Shown: positions 32,901 through 44,900 of the stretch, in pieces
Layout of the letters: every line of letters begins with the position of its first letter
Numbering within the stretch: position 1 is the first letter of the stretch
From: Manduca sexta
Taxonomy: Eukaryota > Arthropoda > Insecta > Lepidoptera > Sphingidae
NCBI RefSeq assembly: GCF_014839805.1
Contig: NC_051135.1
Location: forward strand, 15,007,291 to 15,071,290
DNA length: 64,000 nt
Reading direction: 5' to 3'
Notes under the pieces: model-generated
Database searches by the model: none
Told to the model about the DNA's origin: nothing
Seen by the model: the letters and a program-made list of their open reading frames with translations, nothing else
Program-made: the position numbers and the translations under genes

Positions 32901-35900
32901 CAGTAATGGCTAATCTCAGGAACTACCGATTCGAACTGAAAAAATCTTTTGTGTTGAATGGTCCCTTATTTGTGGAGTGCTCAAAGTTATATATCATCAC
33001 GCTATGACCAATAGGAGCGGAGCAGTAATAGCTAATCTCAGGAACTAACAGTTTCAACTGAAAAATTCGTTTTGTGTTGGATAGCCCTTTATTTGTGGAC
33101 CGCTATAGGCTATATATCATCACGCTATGACCTATAGGAGCCGGAGCAGTAATGGCTAATCTCAGGAACTACCGGTTTGAACTGAAAAAATCTTTTGTGT
33201 TGGATAGCCCTTTGTTTCTGGAGTGCTATAGGCTATATATCATCACGTTATGACCAATAGGAGCGAAGCAGTAATGAAACATGTTGCAAAAACGGGGAAA
33301 ATTATTAGTTTTGAGAGCTTCCATTGCCTTCGCTGCGTAAACGGTTAAAATTATGCAACAATGATGTATGACGGGATTGTTCCACTTAAAATGTTCTAAA
33401 AAACATATTATAAAAACAAAAGTCCCCCGCTGCATCTGTCTACCTGAACGTGTTAAACTCAAAAACTACCCAACGTATTAAGATGAAATTTGGTATGGAG
33501 ACAGTCTGAGACCCCGGGAAGAACATAGGCTCCCGGGAAACTACTACTTTTATAACGGAAAACTTTAGTCTGAAAACTTTATAACGCGGGCGGAGCCGCG
33601 GGCAAAAGCTAGTAAAAAATACGATAATATTAATTATCAAAATAGGAATAAGATTCGTCTAGTGCAGTAAAATATTATAATGTTTGCATTTGTAGTAAAT
33701 ACGATTCATGAGTAGGTATACAATTTACGTGTATGCTCCGGGAAATGTTAGAAATATTGACGTAACAATTTAGTGCAATCATTTTATCGATGTTACTTTA
33801 TCGATTTCATAAATGTATTACGAAATTTGGCACCAGACTTTACCTATACCGATAACGTAATATAAATAAGAACGAGTGCATTAATTAGTAAAGTGAGCGT
33901 GGAAGACGTTTGTCCATACTCTTGACGTCCCGGTGCGCGATGTTGCGCGCGTGCAGCGCGTGCAGCGCCGACACGAGCTGCTTGGTGTAGCGCCGCGCCG
34001 CCGGCTCCGGCAGCGCGCCCGACGCGCACACCAGCGCCTCCAGCGAGCCCTCCACGCACAGCTCCATGAACAGCAGCAGCTCCTCCTGCACACCAGCACA
34101 GCGCACGCGTCAGTCGTGTCTACAGCGCCACACACACACACACACACACACGCGCACACGCACCCGGTGCAGCTCGCAGCCGTAGTAGCGCACGAGGTGC
34201 GGGTGCACGACGCCCTCGAGCACGCGCAGCTCGTTGGCGGCGCGCTGCAGCGCTCGCCGGTCGCCCGCGCCCACGCTCAGCTCCTTCATCGCGAGCAGCT
34301 GGCCGCTCTCCGTGTTCACCACCGTGTATACCTGACACGCGCAACGTAACACTTTACTAACTGTTTATCGAATCGAACACAATAAATTGGTAAACGCCTG
34401 TGCATAAATAATAGCAACAACACAAACAAGATTATAACACTATTTGCACATTATACAATCAGTAGGACATGACGTAGAAAGTAGACGAAGTTCAATGTTC
34501 ATTTATAGAATAACAGGTTAACAAGTTAGCAACTTAATACTTATCGACACTATCGTCCATAAATTTCCACAATAAAATAATCGTCAATGCAATTGAGCTG
34601 TGCTTCGCATCATCAACTTCGTATATCCCAGTCATATTAATAACACTATACCTTGCCAAAGGCTCCAGCACCGATTTTGAGCCCACGCTGCCACTTGAAG
34701 GTGAGCTGCCTGAGTTTGGGCTCGTAGGGAGTGACGGCGGGCTCCAGCACGCGGCCCACGCGCTTGTTCTCGACTAGTTGCCGCTCGCGGCGCTGCTCTA
34801 TACGCGTCACGGCCGACAACACGCGACGCTGGTACGCTACAACAAATACATACAAGTAGATTCACATCTGTATAATAATGATTACGAAAAATATTATTTT
34901 TTCGTGGCAATTAAAAATGAGTTTATTTCCCACTTCCCGACATTGGTAATTGCAGTAAAGTTCTACTAATACCGAAGAACGAAAACTATTCCGTTCCCTC
35001 TTCGCATTTTTTTATGATGTATACTATCGTCGCAGTCTTCAACAGGGAAAGTAAATCAGAACAATTCGATACATAGTTCTTCCATTCTTACTGAACAAAC
35101 GAGCCATGACTTAGTTATCATCTTACTAATATCATGAGTGCGAATGTTTTTGAAAATGTTTGTGTTTGTTACAAGTAAACGCATAAATAACTATACAAAT
35201 TTGAATGAACGACACGGGTAGACCATCTCCTGGATTAATACATAGGCTATTATTATCTCGGTAATTTACTCGATTTTCTGAACAGATAGCGGTTTTAGTT
35301 TTGTACGGACTTTTGTAGCAATACGATTTCACACTAGTGAAGCCGCGAGAAGCATCCTCATCAGCCTATAACTGTCCACTGCTGAACATGAGCTTCCCCT
35401 AGAGCGTGCGACGTGCCGAGAAGCATATGGTATATAATATAAATACTTACAGGACGGATCTCTCTCTAGGAAGACGAGCGAAGGTTCCCGTTCTCCAGGC
35501 GGTGTTGGGGGCGTACTCACGTCTTTAAGTGACGAGGACGATGGCAGGGGACTCTGTAAGTTCAATATCTTATATATACAAAATCTAAGGGTAGTCTAGG
35601 GTTGGAATATATCGATATTTAGTTTAACTATTAATGTAAGTGAATTAATAAATAAAGAAATCTAATATCGATTAAAATTTTGCTTCAATTATTGAAATAA
35701 TTGAACTTTGAACCCCTTACATGTAGACGGTGTCGAGGTCGTGGCGAAGGTGCTGGTCCTTCTGGAGATTTGGCGGGCGGAGGTCTCGACCCAATCACGT
35801 GGGAGATGCATCCGTCCATCAGCTGTTTTAATTCCTGGAATAAATACCAGAGTTAATACTACATGAAAGGAGGCTTAAATGGTAGGCTGGTAAGGAGGTA

Positions 35901-38900
35901 TTGTAGTGAGTGAGTGTGAGAGAATGATGATCACATGAAACATCGTGAGGAAACCTGCATACCTGAGAAGTTCTCTATAGGACTTACAATGTTCACTAGG
36001 CCAGCGTGGTGGACTAAGACCTAATCCATCTCAGTAGTAGAGGAGGCTCGTGCCCAGCAGGGCGACAGTATATAATACAGGGTTAATATTATCATAGACA
36101 TTCGATATCTACATTTAACATAATACTACACTATTTGAAAGCTTATTGGAAAGCAAAAATAACAATGTGTAATGGTTTCATGAAAAATTAATTAAAAAAA
36201 AATTAAAATTCAATATCAATAAAATAAATGAGGACAATATTGAGGTAGACATCTAAAAATGTAATTAACCTTAAATTCCTCTTCGCTTAGATGCTTAGTG
36301 TTGCAGGGGTCGCAGGCCAACGTTAGGAACTCTAGGCCTTGACTCGCCCATCTAAAATAACATAACATGAGAAATGAATGGTACAGCTCTGGGCCTATTA
36401 ACCATGTTAATATTTTATAAAAAAATATGTAAGTCAAGAGGTTGTGTTTCGTACATTTCTAGTAGCAATTCATACATCGCGGCCTAAAGAGATTTGTTAA
36501 GATTTTCTCTCATTCATGAGGTGTTTTACACGAGGCATACAAATATACGGGGATATTGAGCTCTTGCCTCGTGTAAATTTGATGTAATGCTACGTGACAG
36601 TCAGTACATCATTTATTGGAATATTTGGTAACTGAATTAATTTATTTATTTTTTTATACGGACACGCCAGTTACTTCACTGTACTTGATGATAAGCGGAC
36701 AGTCACTGTATCTGGGGTTCAGAGAACCACTGATCCCAGAACGCGATACGTGTGTGAGCTACTATGGCGGGTGTCACCGTACATACGGTGGTCGCTGTGA
36801 GGGCGGATATGTGTGGCGGTACGGACCTGGGCCGCGTGCCCCTGCCCCGGTCGCAGCGCCGCACCACGAAGTCCATCCAACAGCGCGCGAACTCGATGAC
36901 GGCGCGCGCCACCCGCGCCGCCCACTGCCGCTCCTCGCCCGACACGCGCGCGTCGCCGGCGCTCGCGTGGGAGTCGGCCGGCGCGGGCGCGCGCACGCCC
37001 ACCAGCAGCGCCTCTATGCGGGACTGAGTCTGGAAGTACAGCAGCTTTTTAATTTTAATTTTAAACTGCTTCTGCTCAGTATCAAGCCGGAGACTGAAAT
37101 TTGTGCACGAAATGGCGATAGGCTCCTTCCTTATCGCATTATGGAACGCAACACATAGCGAAAACCCGGTGCCTGGTTTGCACCACTGCGTATCCCATCA
37201 GGGTTAAAGGTGTGGTCTGAATTAGCTTCTACTACTACTACTAGCTATGTCGCAGTATGTAAACATGTAGGTACTAAGGACTCTACAGCATAAAAGGATC
37301 GCGTTAACTAATGTACTGACAATATAACAATCTAATATGAAATGACAACTTTGTTGTGGAATTTTAGATGACAAGTGGAATATCTAGAACCTTAAATATT
37401 ATAGTCCCAACCCCAAACCTTATTCCTTTCTAGTAAATTAATGTTGTTAATTGTATTGCATTCATGATTTTTGATAGTGGATATAAGCAATTGATATCAC
37501 TAATCATTAAATAATCCAATCGTCAGTTTATCAACTTATACTATGTAATAAGTCTCTTTCACCTGATTTTCTCCGAAGTTATTGAGTGCGTCGAATACAT
37601 TGACTTCATTCTCCTCCACCACGCTCTCTGACCGAATGAGCTTGGCCCAGTGGCTACGAGTGGCGTTGGTGGTCACCGAGGGTCGGCTGAGAGGTGCGTC
37701 GTTCACGAACCTCTGCAGCTCTTTGTGGATCTACACATAGGATTGTAAGCAGATTTTAGTGTGGAGATCACAGAAGGATTTGTCTGCCGATGGTAAAGCC
37801 CAGATATATTCTCTTACCACTGTAATGGGACTACACTGCATCTGAAGTAATAAAGTGCAGTGTACACGGGACGAGACTGGTGTATTAACTTGTTTGTAGT
37901 AGTTTCCACCCATTTTGTTACAAGATATGTACCCAATATTTATATCATCATCAGTTTTGTATCATTTATTAATTTTATTTCACATGAAGCATTTATAATC
38001 ACACTATCGAACCCATACCTAAATCTATATATATTTGCAAAAACACAGATTACAAACAGACGGTACAACCTACAAGGACCTTTCTAGTAACCGCTGTATA
38101 CGTCTGTAATAGTTACTGTATGTTTTGTCTCGTTTCCTCTGACGGATGTTAATCAATACAATAAGACAAAATACTGAACAGCTATGACCTATACAACGTG
38201 TATTAGTAAGGCAAGTATTTGTAACGCAAACCGTAACACACAAGACACACGACAGAAGCGAGCAAGACCAAGACCCAAAGCCAACGCAGCAGACGGACCG
38301 AGGCCTCGGGGCCCGGGGCCCGGGGCGGGTACCATGGGGTTGAAGGATTCGTGCAGCAGCACGGTGTCGGGGCGGCGGCGGCGCGACACGGGCGGCGGGC
38401 GCGGCGGCTGCAGCGACGCGGGCCGGCGCCGCCGCGACTCGCGCTCCTCGTACGCACTGAACGGCGCGCGCACATACTTGTACAGCTCTTTGTCCAGCTG
38501 CAAGACAACGTGCGGTCAGCGTGCGGCCGGCGTGCGGCCAGCGTGCGGTTAACATGCGGCCAGCGTGCGGAAGCGGCTGTTAGTTGCTGTGCGGTTACTT
38601 GCAATAGATGCTTCCCATATGTTGTATAATATTTTTTTACTTGAAACCTCATTCCTATTTTTGATTTATCGATGATAACACATCAAAATGTGACAAATAT
38701 CGGAACCTAGGAAATAGGTGTTACGATGGTGTATGAAACTTTGTACAATGACTTTACATTGACACAGCACGCTGGATGTTGGAAAACATAATAGATAATT
38801 AAATTATAATAGTAAAATCAATGAAAACGAAAATCATGCTATTAATAAAGAAAGTACATAAAAGGACGCAGAATATTAGTATAACCTAGTACCTACACCA

Positions 38901-41900
38901 ACAAAAAAATTATATGTGTAGCGCGCGAGTTTTGGCAGCAGAGGCTTTCAAAATGGCGCACGTGAGTTGTTACACACATCCTCCGCGTCGCTACCCCTTT
39001 GATCGTCCGTCGCGGGAGGCGTCGGTGGGCGCGACTCGCGAACTTAGCCGATAACAACATACTCTCGGGCACGGACTCGCGAACGACTAATAATTCTCTT
39101 GTTGTTTTTTTGATTCATTGATTAAATGTATTTTTTTTATCCGATTTTGAGTTTCATTGGAAGGTAAAATTATAATCGATTGCCATCGCGTTGATGCTCA
39201 AGAATCCAGGGTATTTTCTTTGCTAATCCACATAATAGCATTTTACATTATGTTTTAAAAATAACTACTAATTCAAAAAGATGAAAATAAATATTTTAGC
39301 ATATAATAAAAAATATCACTTCATACAAGCTGATTTGAATGCAGGTTTCACTGTTATGTTACGCTTAACGACAATACGGTACTGCAGTATTGTCATAGAT
39401 ACTCTTACCTACGCACATTTGGGATGTAGAATCTTACCTCTAATGACAAAGAAATAAAAACCAAATCGGCCACCTTTCGCAAACCTCTAGAGTCATCGAT
39501 CACCTTCATTCACTCCTCGACGTAAACCTAAAAATGACACGAGTATGTGTGTTTGTCGTTCTCACCTCGAAGCCGACCTTGAACACCTGCAGCAGCAGCT
39601 CGCGCACGCGCCCGCTGACGCTCTCGTCCAACTCTTTGAAGTATTCGTCCGTCACGGGCGCGTCGCTTTTCTTCAGGATCTCGTGCACGTTCTTTACTAC
39701 GAAGTCACGAACTGTCATCAGGCTCTCCTGTTAACAAGATTTTTTTTTTATTATTTATTATGATTATATTAAGTTCATTATTTATACATGTAACCATAAA
39801 GTTGGTTTTGTTGTGCCGCGACAACATTAACGCGGCTCGCTCGGAGCGCGCGATCACTTGCGCAACATTTATATTCTACCATTTGAATCACTACATAGTA
39901 TAAAACAAAGTCGCTTTCTCTGTCCCTATGTCCGTTTGTATGCTTAAATCTTTAAAACTATGCCACGGATTTTGATTGCGTTTTTTTTAATAGATAGAGT
40001 GATTCAAGAGGAAGGTTTATATGTGTAATAACATACATTAAATAGTGGAGAAATACTGTTATTTTGTTATGTTATACCAGTGCGAAGCCAGAGCGGGCCG
40101 CTATGTTTTTATATACAACGTTCACAGTTTTTCTGTAGTGTATTTAGTATCAGCATTGCACCCGTGCGGAGCCGGGGCGGGTCGCTAGTTTGGAACAAGG
40201 AAATAGTTGTTAACTCTTTACACGTGTCGAGGTAGCCGTGTGATGTGGAGCTGTTAGTCTGTACTCACGAAGATCTGTTGCCTCATGGCGAGGTGTGCGT
40301 GCGGGGCGTGTGGCGCGTGCGCGGCGAGGCGCGCGAGGCGGGCGGCGAGCGCGCGCGCCCACTGCGCCGCCTGCAGCGCCGCCTCGCGCTCGCCCGCGTA
40401 GATGCTCTGCGCCAGCCGGCACGCCGCGAACACCGTGTGTCTGCTGACACAGACACTGGGCTCGAGTAAAGCATCACGACACGGTATAGCTCATGTCAGC
40501 CAAGAACACGTGGTGGGGACCACTTTTTGACTAATCATGACGACTCACCTGGTGCTGTCGGCCTCCACGCTCTCAACGTCCAATAACTCTTCGAATTTTT
40601 TTTGGAGTGATTTGTGTACCCTGTTGAGCTGGTTACACGCTATGTCCCTGTTACAAAACAGTAAAAACTGCTATTAATAAACACGCACATTATAGATTTG
40701 AATTTATCATTGACATGCTCTACCCGTATGATAAACTTTTGCCAGGTTGAATTCATCCTATATTCTTTTTCAGGACAAAAAGTAGCCTACATCCTGTACT
40801 GTGGTTCAAGCTTATTACATTTAATGAAAACGATTTAAAAGTTTAGCCTTGAAAGTCGAACAAACGTAGTTTTGTATTTATAAGCATGAATGTCATGTAA
40901 GATTATGAAGCAAAGGTGGGCGACGGGACAACGATAAGGACATCAATGGATGTAGGAATAAACCAAGGAAGGGTGTGGGATATGTAGGGACAAGAGGAGG
41001 TTTTGGAGTCAAGGTCCAAGGCGGCAAGAACGACCAGCAATTTTGGTCACAAATACAAGGCCTGTTACATTTACAATAATAAACGGACTTTACACTAGCA
41101 AGAAATTTTGCACAAGTTATCTTTCGTAATCGATTTGAACCGTGTAAAGAGTCACAGCTAGCGGACCTCTGTAAAGCTTGCAGGAGTTGAAGTATTGCCG
41201 TTAGTGCATATGCATGTGTTGCCAGTGGTAGCTGTAGCGCGCGTATGACCGCGCCAGCTGCTCCGTCTCCGACATCACCCGCAGGTACGACAGGTAGTGC
41301 GTAGTGCGTAGTGCGTAGTGCGTACATACGTGAAGGCTTGCGGCGCGAGGCTGGCGGCGCTGCACGTGCGCTGCGCCAGGCGCGCCGTGAACTCCCACTC
41401 CGCCTGCAGCCACGACCGCGCCAGCTGCTCCGTCTCCGACATCACCCGCAGGTACGACAGGTAGTGCGTAGTGCGTAGTGCCGTACATACGTGAAGGCTT
41501 GCGGCGCGAGGCTGGCGGCGCTGCACGTGCGCTGCGCCAGGCGCGCCGTGAACTCCCACTCCGCCTGCAGCCACGACCGCGCCAGCTGCTCCGTCTCCGA
41601 CATCACCCGCAGGTACGACAGGTAGTGCGTAGTGCGTAGTGCGTACATACGTGAAGGCTTGCGGCGCGAGGCTGGCGGCGCTGCACGTGCGCTGCGCCAG
41701 GCGCGCCGTGAACTCCCACTCCGCCTGCAGCCACGACCGCGCCAGCTGCTCCGTCTCCGACATCACCCGCAGGTACGACAGGTAGTGCGTAGTGCGTAGT
41801 GCGTACATACGTGAAGGCTTGCGGCGCGAGGCTGGCGGCGCTGCACGTGCGCTGCGCCAGGCGCGCCGTGAACTCCCACTCCGCCTGCAGCCACGACCGC

Positions 41901-44900
41901 GCCAGCTGCTCCGTCTCCGACATCACCCGCAGGTACGACAGGTAGTGCGTAGTGCGTAGTGCGTACATACGTGAAGGCTTGCGGCGCGAGGCTGGCGGCG
42001 CTGCACGTGCGCTGCGCCAGGCGCGCCGTGAACTCCCACTCCGCCTGCAGCCACGACCGCGCCAGCTGCTCCGTCTCCGACATCACCCGCAGGTACGACA
42101 GGTAGTGCGTAGTGCGTAGTGCGTACATACGTGAAGGCTTGCGGCGCGAGGCTGGCGGCGCTGCACGTGCGCTGCGCCAGGCGCGCCGTGAACTCCCACT
42201 CCGCCTGCAGCCACGACCGCGCCAGCTGCTCCGTCTCCGACATCACCCGCAGGTACGACAGGTAGTGCGTAGTGCGTAGTGCGTAGTGCGTACATACGTG
42301 AAGGCTTGCGGCGCGAGGCTGGCGGCGCTGCACGTGCGCTGCGCCAGGCGCGCCGTGAACTCCCACTCCGCCTGCAGCCACGACCGCGCCAGCTGCTCCG
42401 TCTCCGACATCACCCGCAGGTACGACAGGTAGTGCGTAGTGCGTAGTGCGTACATACGTGAAGGCTTGCGGCGCGAGGCTGGCGGCGCTGCACGTGCGCT
42501 GCGCCAGGCGCGCCGTGAACTCCCACTCCGCCTGCAGCCACGACCGCGCCAGCTGCTCCGTCTCCGACATCACCCGCAGGTACGACAGGTAGTGCGTAGT
42601 GCGTAGTGCGTACATACGTGAAGGCTTGCGGCGCGAGGCTGGCGGCGCTGCACGTGCGCTGCGCCAGGCGCGCCGTGAACTCCCACTCCGCCTGCAGCCA
42701 CGACCGCGCCAGCTGCTCCGTCTCCGACATCACCCGCAGGTACGACAGGTAGTGCGTAGTGCGTAGTGCGTACATACGTGAAGGCTTGCGGCGCGAGGCT
42801 GGCGGCGCTGCACGTGCGCTGCGCCAGGCGCGCCGTGAACTCCCACTCCGCCTGCAGCCACGACCGCGCCAGCTGCTCCGTCTCCGACATCACCCGCAGG
42901 TACGACAGGTAGTGCGTAGTGCGTAGTGCGTACATACGTGAAGGCTTGCGGCGCGAGGCTGGCGGCGCTGCACGTGCGCTGCGCCAGGCGCGCCGTGAAC
43001 TCCCACTCCGCCTGCAGCCACGACCGCGCCAGCTGCTCCGTCTCCGACATCACCCGCAGGTACGACAGGTAGTGCGTAGTGCGTAGTGCGTAGTGCGTAC
43101 ATACGTGAAGGCTTGCGGCGCGAGGCTGGCGGCGCTGCACGTGCGCTGCGCCAGGCGCGCCGTGAACTCCCACTCCGCCTGCAGCCACGACCGCGCCAGC
43201 TGCTCCGTCTCCGACATCACCCGCAGGTACGACAGGTAGTGCGTAGTGCGTAGTGCGTACATACGTGAAGGCTTGCGGCGCGAGGCTGGCGGCGCTGCAC
43301 GTGCGCTGCGCCAGGCGCGCCGTGAACTCCCACTCCGCCTGCAGCCACGACCGCGCCAGCTGCTCCGTCTCCGACATCACCCGCAGGTACGACAGGTAGT
43401 GCGTAGTGCGTAGTGCGTACATACGTGAAGGCTTGCGGCGCGAGGCTGGCGGCGCTGCACGTGCGCTGCGCCAGGCGCGCCGTGAACTCCCACTCCGCCT
43501 GCAGCCACGACCGCGCCAGCTGCTCCGTCTCCGACATCACCCGCAGGTACGACAGGTAGTGCGTAGTGCGTAGTGCGTACATACGTGAAGGCTTGCGGCG
43601 CGAGGCTGGCGGCGCTGCACGTGCGCTGCGCCAGGCGCGCCGTGAACTCCCACTCCGCCTGCAGCCACGACCGCGCCAGCTGCTCCGTCTCCGACATCAC
43701 CCGCAGGTACGACAGGTAGTGCGTAGTGCGTAGTGCGTACATACGTGAAGGCTTGCGGCGCGAGGCTGGCGGCGCTGCACGTGCGCTGCGCCAGGCGCGC
43801 CGTGAACTCCCACTCCGCCTGCAGCCACGACCGCGCCAGCTGCTCCGTCTCCGACATCACCCGCAGGTACGACAGGTAGTGCGTAGTGCGTAGTGCGTAC
43901 ATACGTGAAGGCTTGCGGCGCGAGGCTGGCGGCGCTGCACGTGCGCTGCGCCAGGCGCGCCGTGAACTCCCACTCCGCCTGCAGCCACGACCGCGCCAGC
44001 TGCTCCGTCTCCGACATCACCCGCAGGTACGACAGGTAGTGCGTAGTGCGTAGTGCGTACATACGTGAAGGCTTGCGGCGCGAGGCTGGCGGCGCTGCAC
44101 GTGCGCTGCGCCAGGCGCGCCGTGAACTCCCACTCCGCCTGCAGCCACGACCGCGCCAGCTGCTCCGTCTCCGACATCACCCGCAGGTACGACAGGTAGT
44201 GCGTAGTGCGTAGTGCGTACATACGTGAAGGCTTGCGGCGCGAGGCTGGCGGCGCTGCACGTGCGCTGCGCCAGGCGCGCCGTGAACTCCCACTCCGCCT
44301 GCAGCCACGACCGCGCCAGCTGCTCCGTCTCCGACATCACCCGCAGGTACGACAGGTAGTGCGTAGTGCGTAGTGCGTACATACGTGAAGGCTTGCGGCG
44401 CGAGGCTGGCGGCGCTGCACGTGCGCTGCGCCAGGCGCGCCGTGAACTCCCACTCCGCCTGCAGCCACGACCGCGCCAGCTGCTCCGTCTCCGACATCAC
44501 CCGCAGGTACGACAGGTAGTGCGTAGTGCGTAGTGCGTACATACGTGAAGGCTTGCGGCGCGAGGCTGGCGGCGCTGCACGTGCGCTGCGCCAGGCGCGC
44601 CGTGAACTCCCACTCCGCCTGCAGCCACGACCGCGCCAGCTGCTCCGTCTCCGACATCATCCGCAGGTACGACAGGTATTGCTGCACACAAAACCGATAC
44701 ATCGACTACTATAGAAGATGACGAATTGATATAGCGTATGTATTACATTTAATTACACACCCGCCCAATACATCATGTAAGTAAAAACTCCGCACTGGTA
44801 AATTAATAATTTCCAATAGTTTTCCTCTACTAGAATTGTTGCTATAATAATCGCATGATATAGCAAGTATTTCGTACACAATTATTTCGGCCTGTTTGTA

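Larger units (their letters stand above)
29963..34836 (-). other. MAP3K4: Kinase domain exons of MAP3K4 (copy 2)
   Basis: Same seven-exon kinase block as 12521-15823, with intact P-loop (GAGAFGKV), ATP-binding Lys (codon about 34284-34286), HRD (Asp codon about 33927-33929), DFG (Asp about 33833-31835 region, in exon 31760-31882) and APE. The intron between the DFG and HRD exons is about 2.0 kb here against 0.5 kb in copy 1, because it holds the 1535-bp Helitron composite. The intron between the Lys and HRD exons is only 78 bp and contains a CA repeat. Confidence 0.9.

Noticed and set aside
41249..44681. CRISPR-like regular repeat array
   Set aside because: Units are contiguous, 160 bp, exon-derived and without unique spacers, and the genome is eukaryotic.
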